Assembly: GCF_001625215.2 (NCBI RefSeq)
Contig: NC_030389.2
Coordinates: forward strand, 40,413,454-40,477,453
Direction: 5' to 3'
From: Daucus carota subsp. sativus
Lineage: Eukaryota > Streptophyta > Magnoliopsida > Apiales > Apiaceae
DNA length: 64,000 bases
The stretch's first letter is position 1; each line of letters starts with the position of its first letter. The notes beneath the pieces were generated by a model. The model did not search any database. It was given only the letters and a program-made list of their open reading frames with translations, and was not told the origin of the DNA. Shown piece by piece: positions 45,074 through 56,705 of this stretch. A program made the position numbers and the translations under genes.

Positions 45074-45152
<79 letters not shown>
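45074..45152. repeat. TA dinucleotide microsatellite, about 79 bases
   Basis: An uninterrupted (TA)n tract next to the right end of a TIR element. Probably length-variable between individuals. Confidence 0.95.
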
Positions 45153-45155
<3 letters not shown>

Positions 45156-45171
45156 GTTTCATGTAAAGTAT

Positions 45172-45812
45172 ATATTCTTTCTTAAAATTTTAGTTGTTAT
45201 GATATTATATATTTTATAAATTGATAGTATAAATGATAAATATTTTTATTATCTATTTGTATATCCTTTTATAATATTAATATGTATATGCTTTTATAAA
45301 AAAATATAGAATAATCTATTATTCTATATGCTTTAATAAAAAAACATAAAAATATCTATTTTTTATATATTTTTATAATATTTTCAATATCTATTTGTAT
45401 GTTTTTTTTATAAAAAAACTTGAAAATAGAAAGGATTACCTAATAACTTTCAAATTATAAATATAGCTCAAAATTTATTATTTATAATTTAAATTCTAAT
45501 AAATTGAAATTTGATTAAATTATATTAACCTACTCATATATTTTTTCTTAAAATTTTAGCTGTTATGATATTATATATTTTATAAATTTATAGTATAAAT
45601 GATAAATATTTTTATTATCTATCTGTATATACTTTTATAATATTGATATGTATATGCTTTTTTAAAAAACATAGAATAATCTATTATCTATATGTTTTTA
45701 TAAAAAAAACTTAGAAATATCTAATTTTTATAATATTTTTAATATCTATTTGTATTTTTTATAAAAAAACATGAAAATAGAAATGATTACCTAATAACTT
45801 TCGAATTATTAT
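45172..45812. repeat. Direct duplication of an AT-rich 290-base block
   Basis: TTTCTTAAAATTTTAG.TGTTATGATATT..ATTACCTAATAACTTTC occurs at 45178-45455 and again at 45544-45806 with small indels. No coding capacity. Confidence 0.75.
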
Positions 45813-45814
45813 TT

Positions 45815-46650
45815 CTCAGAACCTCTATTATGTTACACATCAAATAGATGATACTACTATGTACATCTATTTTGAATTAAATATCAATTCAATTCTATAC
45901 AGCACTTGTGTAATGTACAAGCAGTTTTCTTTAAACTTCAGTTTTACAACTATATCCAAAAGTCCACTAAAGATGTTAAAATATGTGTTGCCATCATGAC
46001 AGCACATCTCCGGAGGAACTTTTTGACGAAGTGTGAGTTCTTTTTAGATTTAAAATTTAACGTCTATGTTATTTTCCATATCAAGTTTTTTGCTTATACT
46101 AATATTTGAGCATATATATATAGGTTGACATAAGTGAATTATTTACAGCACTATATTGTGAGGATCATTCTTGTCCCTTAGGAAAAAAAATTGTTTGTAT
46201 ATTTTTAATAGAGAATCATGACTATAAGACTATCAGTTGCATGGAGCACTGGACTGTTTTTTTTTTTCAATTTGTGATGCCAGAGACATATATATCCTTG
46301 GAATATGAAATATAATCTGCGGTACTTTAGGCAAGTGATATAAGTAAAATAGTAATAGTGCTATTCTAAATTCCTTTAAGTTGGCTTACATAATACTACT
46401 GCTTAATTTGACAGAGTGCAACTTTTCATTTCTTCGAACCTGCTAAACTAATTCTTATAAAGGGAAAAACTTGAGAAAAAGGACATCAAGAGGCTTACTA
46501 AGTCCTAACTATGCCTTACATTTGAAGACCTTAAATAGAAATGTTTTTCTTCACCTTATGTATATTCTCTCTCTGTATACACATGATATACACACTTGAT
46601 TAAAGTTTGGTTTGTTTATTCACTAATTTATAATCTAGATGAATATAACC
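45815..46650. other. Spacer without recognisable gene
   Basis: The frame at 45906-46109 has no family resemblance. The stretch runs into the Helitron 3' terminal sequence. Confidence 0.35.
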
Positions 46651-46779
46651 AATCGGTTAATAAAATTTTATACAATTTTATTTAATTAATAATAAAACGC
46701 TAATAAAAGGATATTAAGTTTATAAATAATAAAATTAAAAAAATATGGTCGCCCGTGCGAAGCACGGGTTATAGGCTAG
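46630..46779 (+). mobile_element. Helitron 3' terminus, plus strand
   Basis: The hairpin CCCGTGCGAAGCACGGG at 46752-46768 is followed by TTATAGG and CTAGT ending at 46779, with A/T context: the canonical Helitron 3' end. The 150 bases before it match the inverse of 49692-49840, so both belong to one family. The 5' end was not found. Confidence 0.65.
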
Positions 46780-46826
46780 TATTATACTAATAAGGGAACT
46801 AGTACTTAAACGAAGAAGAAGATTAC

Positions 46827-47121
46827 TGTTGTGTTTGGTTGAGGTGAATGAAAATGGAAGGAATGGAATAAGATTTGAACTATAATTTAGTTGAATGTAT
46901 AGTAATTTCATTCCTTCTACCATTCCATTCTTATCACTCTTAACTAAAGCTCCAACTCTCCATTTTGTGAAGGAATGATCCATTCCTTATCATACCTATT
47001 TTCTACCCAAATCTTATCATACCAAATTTGCTCTCATTCATTTTTTTCAAAGTCCTTCATCCTACACTCTATTATTTTCTTTTATTTTTACTCATTCCAT
47101 TCACCCCAACTAAACATAACA
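46827..47121. mobile_element. MITE with TGTTGTGTTTGGTTG ends
   Basis: TGTTGTGTTTGGTTGAGGTG and the inverted right end TGTTATGTTTAGTTGGGGTG form about 25-base TIRs around 295 bases rich in GGAATGGAA and CATTCCATTC. The minus frame at 46735-46983 lies within it and is not a gene. Confidence 0.6.
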
Positions 47122-47738
47122 GGTCGACAAGGGTGATGGATAATAAACATAAACTAATCTAACAGAAACACACACGATTATGAAAACTACAGCAATTACT
47201 AGATAGTAGTAAACTTGGAGAAGGCCCGGCTCGTTGAATAAAGAGGCCCTGTGCTAAATGTGGATATTGGACCCTTATTATCAAAAAACAGAATATTCAA
47301 TGAGGCCTCTGCTAAATGTGTATATCGGGCCCTTATTATTGAAAAACAGATGCACAATTCAATTAGCCACTAAACTGGAACACGTTAATTGAATGGAAAG
47401 ATATAATCATGTTCATTGAAATAGAAGCTTAAATTTTTGTAAGTCGAAGCTGAGAGAGAGGAATACAGGACAAAATCATCAGACTCTGCATCTTGATTTT
47501 GTATTAGTTAAGGTTTTATTTTTTTCTTATAGCGTTTTGTTTCGATGCAGACATACTGTAATGGGCCTGAACTATAAAACTCAGCAATGGATGCAAGTCG
47601 GAAAAACAGAAGTCTACACAGCAACGCAACTTGAGGGAGGATTTTAATTGAAAAACTAAACTTACAGCTCAGCAATATTTACAGTGATGAAGAAGATACA
47701 TACTTGTTTGTGAAAAGAGAGAAAATGAAATATGGACT
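47122..47738. other. Spacer with a small duplication
   Basis: GCTAAATGTG.ATAT.GG.CCCTTATTAT occurs at about 47253 and 47311. No gene. Confidence 0.4.
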
Positions 47739-48124
47739 TAGAGCATCTACAAGAGGCTCTTCATTTAGGCTCCTAACTTGATATTTGAGGAGGGAGAAGC
47801 AAAATGTTGCTCCAAGAGACTCTTAAGTGGCTCTTAAATCTTAAGAGCCTCTTGTTTCTCTCTCCTCTCTCCTCAAAGTTAAGAGCCACCACATGGCTCC
47901 TAACTTATTTTTTCACAATAAAAAAATCCTTCCCTCCAATCAACCTCCATCTTTCCCTCTCTTTTGTTATAGTGGAGCCCAATATATGAATAAAATATGA
48001 AATAGAGAAGAAATGTAGAGAGTATTGTTGGAGTTTACACTCTTAACTTTGTCCTAAATTACTAAGAGCCACATTTTTTATATTATATTTAGGAGCCAAC
48101 AAGGAGGCTCTTGGAGATGCTCTA
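47739..48124. mobile_element. MITE with AGAGCATCTACAAGAGGCTCT ends
   Basis: TAGAGCATCTACAAGAGGCT and the inverted right end TAGAGCATCTCCAAGAGCCT bound about 386 bases. Internal GGCTCCTAACTT / AAGTTAAGAGCC symmetry. A diverged relative lies at 57490-57855. Confidence 0.65.
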
Positions 48125-48186
48125 CCAAGCTAGCTATGACCCTAACTATCTATTTATATAGATACAGCTCGTAGAATAATGTACTA

Positions 48187-49189
48187 CTCCCTCCGTCCCC
48201 CTCAATTGTTTACATTGGAGGGGGACACGGAGACCAATACAATGTATGAAAAATGAGTAAAGTTAGATGAAAAGTGGGTAAAATGGTGGGACCCATCAAT
48301 ATTTAATAATAGATTTGAGATAGTGGAGGAAAGTAGTGGGTGTAATAGTAGTTTTTATTGTTAAATATGAGATAGTGGGGGAGGATAGTGGGTGTAATGA
48401 TGGGAAAAACTTATTATTTATAGTAGAGTTAATTGCAATTGGCACCCCTTTGGTTTCGGCTTATTGCACATTGCACCTAATAGTTTTGGAAAATACACTT
48501 TGCATCCCCAGACTTTTAACCCGTAGACACTTTGCACCCTTTCCGTTAAATTCTACCGTTACCGTTAACTTTTGCAGGGGCATTTTGGGAAATTTAATTA
48601 TATTTAATTAAAATCAAACCTTTATTTAAATTTTTTGATCATCTAAACGATATTTTTCGGAAAAATTTAAAGAACGAAAGTTGTAGAGAATAAAAAGATC
48701 TTCTTAGAACTATAAGGTTCAAAACTTTCGTAATTCTTTTTATAATTATTTTTAAAAAAATTCAAAAATTAGCAATCTTGTAAAAATGAACAATCGTTTT
48801 TAAATAATTATTTAAATTTTGAACCTTATTGTTCTAAAAAGATCTTTTTATTCTCTACAACTTTCGTTCTTTAAGTTTTTCCGAAAAATATCGTTTAGAT
48901 GGTCAGAAAATTTAAATAAAAGTCTGATTTTAATTAAATATAATTAAATGTCCCAAAATGCCCCTAAAAAAGTTAACGGTAACGGCAGAAATTAACGGAA
49001 AGGGTGCAAAGTGTCTACGGGTTAAAAGTCTGGGGCTGCAAAGTGTATTTTCCAAAACTATTAGGTGCAATGTGCAATAAGCCGAAACCAAAGGGGTGCC
49101 AATTGCAATTAACTCTTTATAGTAACGTAAAGAAATGAGAGGGAAATCCCAATATAGTAACTGTAAAGAAATGAGAGGGACAGAGGGAG
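48187..49189. mobile_element. Stowaway-like MITE, TA target, carrying a nested foldback element
   Basis: CTCCCTCCGTCCCCCTC and the inverse right end CTCCCTCTGTCCCTCTC are flanked by TA (48185-48186 and 49190-49191). The foldback MITE at 48426-49115 sits inside. Confidence 0.75.
48426..49115. mobile_element. Foldback Mutator-like MITE, arms over 300 bases, 9-base TSD
   Basis: The 690-base element is almost wholly palindromic: GAGTTAATTGCAATTGGCAC on the left returns inverted at the right end, and symmetry continues through TGCACATTGCACCTAATAG, TACCGTTAACTTTT and on to the centre near 48770. The exact 9-base duplication TTTATAGTA lies at 48417-48425 and 49116-49124, as for Mutator-like elements. 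No open frame of note; the frame at 48336-48611 is a shadow. Confidence 0.85.
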
Positions 49190-49191
49190 TA

Positions 49192-49691
49192 TCAAATATT
49201 TAGCCGCCGCTTGTCTTACAAATGGTTACAATGATCCGTACTAGGACGCTAATAACAGATTTTGTCCTGTTTGCAGACTAGAGACTGTGAAATTCAGAGT
49301 TTGTCCCTTAACGTACAGATTCCTCGTACACTTTGTTATGCCCAGAATTTGAAGTTATTTTGTTAGGATGGATTATAATCCCAATAGAACAAAGACGAGT
49401 GTATACTAGTAAATTTATGTTACATTGGCACATACAATTGGAACCATGCACAAGATGTGTTCTGCGTACAAGGCTGTAAAATTTTACATGACGGGGCGAT
49501 AGTGATACATGCAAACGCCTTCATAATCCTTCTGCTAAGAATTGAATCATCAATCTTCATTAAGTTAGTGCTTGAGTTATTCATGCCTATAAATATTATA
49601 TTTTATATATATTATGATCATTCCATGGAGTAACTCTCGACTGAACTCGGACGAATACCATCTTAAAATTAATTTTTATAGTATTAATAAT
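49192..49691. other. Spacer without recognisable gene
   Basis: The minus frame at 49308-49514 has no family resemblance. Confidence 0.35.
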
Positions 49692-49845
49692 ACTAGCCTT
49701 TAACCCGTGCAAAGCACGGGCGACTATATAATTTCAATTTTATTATTTATAAGTTTAATGTATTTTATTAATATTTTATTATTAATTAAATAAAATTTTA
49801 TTAAATTATATATACCTACTGGTTATATTCATTTTAGAAAGTTTG
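49692..49845 (-). mobile_element. Helitron 3' terminus, minus strand
   Basis: On the minus strand GCCCGTGCTTTGCACGGG (hairpin) plus TTAAAGG and CTAGT ends at 49692. The adjoining 150 bases match those at 46630-46779 in inverse orientation. The 5' end was not found. Confidence 0.65.
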
Positions 49846-50189
49846 TCTTGTACAATATTTTTCTATATTATAACACATTAGTATAAAAAATTAATATTTT
49901 TATTACCATATGTGATTTTTTTTCTTAATATTAATATATGATAATGTGTTTTTCATTAATATTATTTCATATTTTGCATATTTCATTGCATAGCCTAGGT
50001 GACTATAGTATTCTAAAAAATTTAGTTATATTAAAATATTGAGATAACATTTTAAGTTATTGGAAAGAATTTATTCATTTATATATTTTAGGTATTAAAA
50101 TGTTTTTGTTTGAGACGTGTTAATTAGTGTAATGTGTCCTGACATTCTGAGGCCTTTTTTAGATAGCTTAAGTTGGTAGGTACTGCAGT

Positions 50190-50861
50190 AGGGATGATCA
50201 AAATCGAACCGAAAATCGAAACCGAAACTATGAAAATGGGGACAAAACCGCACCACAAAAAACCGAACCAATTAATAACTGAACCGAATAAAAACCGGAC
50301 CACTAATATAGTTCTATATGCGGTTTGATTTTGAAATTTTTAAAACTGAATACAAACCAAACCGAACCAAAAAAAATTAATTATATATATTTTTCGAATT
50401 ATGTATATTAATATTTTAATTTAATTTTATAGACCATCATATAATCGTCCCATATATTATGGGATGTTTAATTCTTTTTCTGCTTTACTTCGCCGACATT
50501 TAAATTTTTTTATATGCTAAAACAGAAGGCGACAACTAAACTGGTAAGTGTTGCACAGTGCACAGGTTACTTCAATAAACATTAGTAATTTATATGAGAT
50601 ACTTGTGAGGGTGTTTGCCATAGCTCATGTATATATTATTTTATATATTTAAATTATTTTAAATTATAACGTTATTTATATATTCATATCGTATTTTAAT
50701 AAATATATTAAAAAATTATATATTTGGTTTTGAAACCGAAACCGCACCATTTAAAACCGAATTCAAAAAACCGAACCGCACCATTTATATATATGCGTTT
50801 GGTTTTGTGTTTTAATTTTACAAACCGAAAACCGCACCGAACCGCACCATACTCATCCCAA
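50190..50861. mobile_element. hAT-like element with AACCGAACCG arrays
   Basis: AGGGATGATCAAAATCGAAC and the inverted right end TTGGGATGAGTATGG bound 672 bases. Both arms consist of AAACCGAAACCGCACC units and the core is AT-rich. The flanks ACTGCAGT (50182-50189) and ACTGCAAG (50862-50869) look like a decayed 8-base duplication (6 of 8). Confidence 0.6.
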
Positions 50862-50869
50862 ACTGCAAG

Positions 50870-51423
50870 TGCTGATTTTTTCTCATCTATATCTCAATGA
50901 ACAGTTGTTCAGAGACAGTGAAGACAAGGCTTGGTAATGTACATATATTAAGCATGCAAGTTGTTGAGTGGCTAAGATGATGTAGATGCACGCACAACAC
51001 AAGTTCTGGTCATCCCACATCTGATGCACATGAAGATCTACTACTGCACATATGTGGTTGGGTTATTGATGTAGTTAGAAGAGTATTGCATCTTGCTACA
51101 AGGTTCATATAGCTGCAATTGTTAATATTCTCTGCAGGGAAATTGTATTAAATAGTAGGGCATTCAGATTGTGGTGAGGATGTGTAGGGATTAGAACAAG
51201 TCTTACAAATTATATTGAGCTGCAGTCTCCTTAAATTTTCTTACTGCAGCAGAACTAAGTTAAAGTTAATAACTACAAGTAATTATTATAGAAGTAGTAG
51301 GACACTTTCAAAAAAATTGTGTTCCCCGGAAAGATAACTGCTAAAACTGGTGAAATTGTTACACAAGTGTTGTATAGAATTGAATTGAATTGACGGTAAA
51401 TTTAAAATAGATCTAGATAGAAG
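50870..51423. other. Spacer without recognisable gene
   Basis: Unique-looking sequence. No exon pattern or element boundary was seen. Confidence 0.35.
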
Positions 51424-51543
51424 TCAATGGATAATGTAAGATAAGCCGAAAGGCATCCCATCTGCTTCCATGAATGGCCTTTCTGATAAATCAACTTTTG
51501 CGAGTTCTGCAAGAGCATTCAAATCCATTGAAAGCAAAGATGC
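51424..51543 (-). pseudogene. Orphan terminal exon of an unrecognised gene
   Basis: After an acceptor TTATAATTTTAG (minus) the frame is open for 39 codons to TGA at 51426-51424: ASLLSMDLNALAELAKVDLS, then ERPFMEADGMPFGLSYIIH. The composition is protein-like and the acceptor is good, but no upstream exon of the same protein is visible within 1.4 kb. Family not recognised. Confidence 0.35.
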
Positions 51544-52466
51544 CTAAAATTATAGCAGAAAAGAAAGGAAGTCAATGTCATGTAATATGAAGCAGAGGAA
51601 AATAATGGAAGCTGCCTGAGTACTTAAAGCAAACAAAAATATCAACTAATATAGGAACAAATTAGCTGAATAAAACAAACATACGATCCTGAACCATGGT
51701 ATGAATATAAATACAATGCTACCGGTTATATTGCATATTTTCCTTCTGCTTGTTTGATATTATGCGTTCATTTAAAGGTTCTTGGACTCCTTAACCACAT
51801 CTTTTCTTGTATTACTATTACAACACACAGTTCAGCACGACCTAGGGACAGGCAAAATTGGGAATCACCACAATCATCACAATATTAAACAATCATATAT
51901 GCATATATGTAGAATGCTCCTTTATTCTTAACACAAATTCCTAATTTCAATCAAATTGTGTCCCACAACAACTCTCCTATCAATCATATGATAAATACGA
52001 CACTTCAGCATCGACAAGAAGGAATACAAGGGACAAAAAATGGTTAAAATATAGATCAGATGGTTCTCCAGTAAGAGAACATAGGTCACACCATAATAAT
52101 ATAGAATAAATATAGACTATAATGATAGTCATGCACTTGTTTTTGCTGAAATTACTATTGTGCTGCATCTGGTGCATCAGTAACTGCTATTCCTATACCA
52201 GCTTTCTTCAGAAAGGGGGATCATTGACACAATCTCTAGTCATACCACAAATATGCTTCTTCTCCTGTAACTTCTTTACTATTTCATACTTGTGCTCACA
52301 CTTAAAAAGGACCTAATAATAGCTAGACCAGATGAAATAACAATACAAACCGACCCCAAGCAGCTGCAGTACTCTATTAGTGCTTCAAAACAACAAAGAA
52401 AGAAAAAAAAGAGAAACAAAGATTGTATGTATAGTAGAAATCATAGACAAGTATATCATGATCAAC
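51544..52466. other. Spacer without recognisable gene
   Basis: Frames at 51980-52177 (minus) and 52122-52316 (plus) are not supported by family or splice context. Confidence 0.35.
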
Positions 52467-52751
52467 AGATAAAACTTGCTCAATCAGCTTTATAATATAG
52501 TCTCACCATAAACTCAAAATCAACACTATTTGTGGATATCCAGATTCTTCACTCAAGTACATCTCAATTACTTTATATTCGTGTCGTAAAACACTCCTCC
52601 CTCTGTTTTCAAAATAGATGACGCTTAACTGGTATCTAATTCAAAATCAAGTTTTTTTAAACAGATAAAATTTGCTCAATCAGCTTTATAATATAGTCTC
52701 ACCATAAACTCAAAATCAACACTATTTGTAGATATCCAGATTCTCCACTCT
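52467..52751. repeat. 88-base direct duplication
   Basis: CAGATAAAACTTGCTCAATC..CCAGATTCTTCACTC at 52467-52555 recurs at 52662-52750 with three or four changes. Between them lies CTCCCTCTGTTTTCAAAATAG, a fragment of a Stowaway-like end. Confidence 0.75.
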
Positions 52752-52977
52752 TTTAACTGGGATACGAAACAGTTCTGATATGGAACAAGATAGACTACAC
52801 CACCCCCCTTGGATGTTCCTGGTTCTAATTAAGCCTGAAAATGGCTTTATATGACTTATTTAGTTTGTGCACTGAATTTGTGATATTTCTTCTTGATTTG
52901 TATGGTTTATCCAAATCTTACTTATATTTAATTTTCCTGTTTGTTGCTGCATTATTACCTTGTAGGTTAATTTTCTG

Positions 52978-53068
52978 CAGGCCAATAACAATCATCAGCT
53001 TGCAAGGCCGCAAAGAAGGTGACAGTTCTTTTCAATGTGGTTCTGACCGTCTCATAGCTGAGTGAGTT
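52978..53068 (-). pseudogene. Oxidosqualene cyclase exon remnant
   Basis: On the minus strand the frame reads NSLSYETVRTTLKRTVTFFA followed by ALQADDCYWPAEN and a stop. Plant oxidosqualene cyclases (beta-amyrin and related triterpene synthases) have at this N-terminal place an AL(R/K)RA..F(F/Y)..LQA.DGHWPAEN block. Here GH of DGHWPAEN has become CY. No other cyclase exon is seen, so this is an isolated, mutated fragment. Confidence 0.6.
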
Positions 53069-53069
53069 G

Positions 53070-53751
53070 ATGTTTCAAACAACTCTCGGATCAAACCTGG
53101 TCTGCAACAGTAAGACATACACCTAAAATAGCTGAATCCCCGGCTTCCATTCTAACAAGTACTTGAAGAAGAATTATCTTGGTATTTATTTAACTGCTGT
53201 TTTGTGTAAAAGCATGTGATAATTTTTTTAGAACTTCCGACTAGTTGAACTGTCCTTAACAGGGCTATGGAAGAAACAAAATTTGTATAATATTAATGAA
53301 GTCTAGCACAAAATAATTGCATTTCACAAGAAATTTTACGTAGTAAGATTTTAATCAGGATGCTAGCAATTTATTCAATCAGTTTAGTAGTTTACTGTTA
53401 TAAAAGAAAAACCACAAATACCAAACAAATCACCTTAAAATTTCAAGTTAATAATTAATTATGGAGTTTCAAAAAATTATATTTATAATTTAAAATTATA
53501 GGTGGCATGATCAATTATTAATTATTGTATACAGAACTAAATCAGAATATTATACTGAACTATATATTTAAATTTTATATGATTTTTATATTGCTTTAGA
53601 TTATAGACTAATTCATAAATAATAGTTTATAATGTTTAATTTTATAATTATCATTTATATATTATTTTACTATATATATAATTAAGACCAATCTCTTTGC
53701 ATCAAAGGTGATATCGCTTTGTTTATTCATTCCTTTAATTATATGTTACAG
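53070..53751. other. AT-rich stretch upstream of the ABCG remnant
   Basis: No upstream ABCG exon is recognisable. 53400-53700 is AT-rich with no gene. Confidence 0.4.
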
Positions 53752-54640
53752 GGACAGCAGCACTGATCTCTCCGTGATCATAGGGGCCATGTATGCAGCC
53801 GTATTATTTGTGGGAATCAACAATTGCTCAACAGTACAACCAATTGTAGCAGTTGAAAGAACAGTATTTTATCGCGCAAGAGCAGCTGGGATGTACTCTG
53901 CAATCCCTTATGCCTTATCACAGGTAGTTTATCGAAATCTCTCGATATCAATTTTCACTCATCAATAAAATCTGTTCAGACCTGCTAATCAAGGGCTTTC
54001 GTCGATGCAGGTATTTGTCGAGATAGCATATGTGCTTGTCCAAACCATATACTACACTCTTATAGTGTATGCAATGGTGTGCTTCGAATGGACAGCTGCA
54101 AAATTCTTCTGGTTCTTCTTCATAACATTTTTCTCCTTCCTCTACTTCACATACTACGGAATGATGATTGTGTCAATCACACCAAACCAGCAAGTAGCCG
54201 CCATTTTTGCAGCTGCATTTTACGCGCTCTTCAATCTGTTCTCCAGTTTCTTCATCCCCAAACCAGTAAGTCACTTCCACATTTATCCTCTAAAAATTCA
54301 GAATATCAAAAGAAAAAAAAATCTAAGTCTGCATTTTCTTGTTTTATAAAAATTACCAGAAAATTCCTAAGTAGTGGATATGGTACTACTACCTCTACCC
54401 CGTGGCATGGACTGTCTATGGAATAATAGTATCACCCTATGGCGACGTAACAGACACCATCACAGTTCCAGGAATGTCGACTAAACCAACCATCAAATGG
54501 TACATAAATGATCATTATGGGTATGAGTCGGATTTTATGGCGCCAGTAGCTGTGGTATTAATTGGTTTTACAGTCGTTCTTGTATGCTTACTGCCTTAAA
54601 ACATTGAAATTCCTGACAAAGTAGAGGACTGAAGATCAGA
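53752..54640 (+). pseudogene. PDR-type ABCG transporter, C-terminal remnant
   Basis: Three exons: 53752-53923, 54011-54265 and 54360 to about 54640. They encode the last membrane region of a full-size ABCG/PDR transporter: [69 protein letters not shown], then [15 protein letters not shown]. Lesions: TAG at 54372-54374 where the family has Trp (IPKWW), and a frame shift near 54570, after which the usual end [13 protein letters not shown] appears in another frame. The nucleotide-binding domains and first membrane region are absent. PDR transporters export secondary metabolites, cuticle precursors or hormones; this copy cannot. Confidence 0.88.
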
Positions 54641-55053
54641 GGGAGGTCTGTGAGTGTAGTATAATGGAGAAATTGGACAGCATGAAGAAGAATAGTACTA
54701 ATGGTAAGAAAGATTATGACGGGGATGAGGGTGTGGAGAGAAGGAGGGCAAGGAGAGAGAGGTCGAAGTTGAGGACAAAGAAAACGGAGAATGGTATTAA
54801 TGGTGGTGTAACTGTATGTACTTCTGATGAAAAAGTGATTGATAGTGCTGGGAAGATGTACTGTAGTAAATACTAACATAAGATTTTAGTTTCTACAGAC
54901 CATAACAATAAAGTTTTTCAATCAAGACAAATAGAACCAATTACCTAATCCGACTTCCTTCCATCATCACTCACTACGCTTGTACGATGAATGCTTCCTA
55001 GCACCCCTTGCATTCTCATACTCAAATTTCAACACATGTGGTACATGTGAAGT
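54641..55053. other. Spacer after the ABCG remnant
   Basis: The plus frame at 54664-54876 encodes a Lys/Arg/Glu-rich low-complexity peptide (ERRRARRERSK) without recognised family. I do not call it a gene. Confidence 0.35.
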
Positions 55054-55061
55054 ATCCTTGA

Positions 55062-55752
55062 CATTGTTGTTGAGTCGCTCGACTAGTCGCGACTAGTCGT
55101 CGACTAGTCGAGTAGTCGGTGTGCAGGGCTCGACTGGGATGGTCGACTAGACAGATGTAAGTATTTCGCCCGACTTATGACTGACTGGTCGACTGGGTCG
55201 ACTAGTCGGGTCGACTGGAAGACCCAGTCGGTCGACTAGTGTTCAAATTCTAAAAAAAATCAAAAACCCAGTTGTATCAAAACCTAAAAACAAAAGCCCA
55301 GCAGCCTCCAGTCGATTCCAAGCAGTCTCAGTCACTTCTAACATCGATTGAATCGATTCCAGTAGCTTTGTTTACTCTGTTATTACTTACATTTACACAC
55401 ACTCTGTTATTACACACACTTGCACACTCTATAATCAGTAGTCACTAGTTGCAATAGGCATTGTTTAATGCCAGTACACACACACAGAATCACAGTTGCT
55501 TTGTTTAATCTGCAGAATGGCTGATGCATCGAACAAGGCTGTTTATGCATAATTAAAAAGTGAGAATGTAGAAGTTAGAACAGACATATATAATTTATTA
55601 CACATATAAATATAAGTATATATAATATATAATATTAATTTTATACCTTGTCGACTAGTGTCGACTAGTCTACGACTAGTCTCGACTAGTCACGACTCGA
55701 CTTGCCGGAGAGTCTAGTCGACTCGACTCGACTTACCGACTTAACAACCATG
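55062..55752. mobile_element. Non-autonomous hAT element with GACTAGTCG arrays
   Basis: CATTGTTGTTGAGTCG and the inverted right end CATGGTTGTTAAGTCG match at 14 of 16. The exact 8-base duplication ATCCTTGA lies at 55054-55061 and 55753-55760. About 180 bases on the left and 90 on the right are built of GTCGACTAGTCG units; the core is non-coding. Confidence 0.9.
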
Positions 55753-55760
55753 ATCCTTGA

Positions 55761-56697
55761 AATATAACACGCTCCCAATTGGACTCTCTTCAATCATAGG
55801 AAAATATAATTAACAATATAAAACCAACCCCCGTCAAGCAAAGCACCCAATGTAACACCCTAAAACACCTGTACAACAGTATAAGAACTAACTCTCATCA
55901 ATAACCTCTAATATCAAACTTGAAAAGTACCGACTTCAAGGAGACTTCTACACAGCCTAGTTGAACTGACCTTAAGAGGGCCCTAATTACGTGCTAAGAA
56001 TAACTAACTCTCATATCAAACTTGAAAAGGCATAATCAAATTATCATATTCATAGGTAATTATCAAATTATCATAGGTAATTGTATCTAAAGCAACAATT
56101 AAAACTGGATAAACAAAAAACCAAATAAATAAGTGATTACCTCCTTGGACTGTATGTGAAGATACGAAGCTCTCCCCGATATGGAGACGGAGACAGAGGG
56201 CGATGAAGACAGGGACAGAGAGCGAAGGTGAGTGTATTGGTGAATGTGATGGAGAGGGATACTGATACTTGTATCCTGTTCTATTTGTTTTTGATACTTC
56301 TATCCTGTTCTATTTGTTTTTGTTTTAAAAAGCAAGACTTGAATTGTTCGTTATTCTCAGCAGGGGTAATATAGGGTAAGCGACGAAACGAAACTAAAAG
56401 ACTAAACCAAAAATTTTGTACGAAAAAACAACGACCAAACCAAAAATTGTGAAGGAAAAGTAGGACTACAAATTATACCCATCTTGGCTTTTTATAGTAT
56501 AGTATAGATTGAGATTTTAAAATTATATAATCTGAATAATCGTATTATATATCATTTTAAAATTTTCAAACAATATAAAATACAAAATAATTGCAAAAGA
56601 AATAACTCGGTGTCCGTCCCGGACTCTAAACTAGAATAAATTTAATATAAAATCCATAAATATTATATTTAAAATTATGATCACTAATGGAAGGAAA
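55761..56697. other. Spacer with a 31-base tandem repeat
   Basis: GATACTTGTATCCTGTTCTATTTGTTTTT-type sequence occurs twice in tandem at 56264-56325. No gene. Confidence 0.45.
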
Positions 56698-56705
56698 ATG
56701 CTAGA

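Noticed and set aside
45906-46109. 67-residue open frame near Helitron end
   Set aside because: No family resemblance, AT-rich context, no splice signals.
54664-54879. Opposite-strand open frames of 70 and 103 residues after the ABCG remnant
   Set aside because: Low-complexity Lys/Arg/Glu or Leu/Thr composition, no recognised family on either strand.
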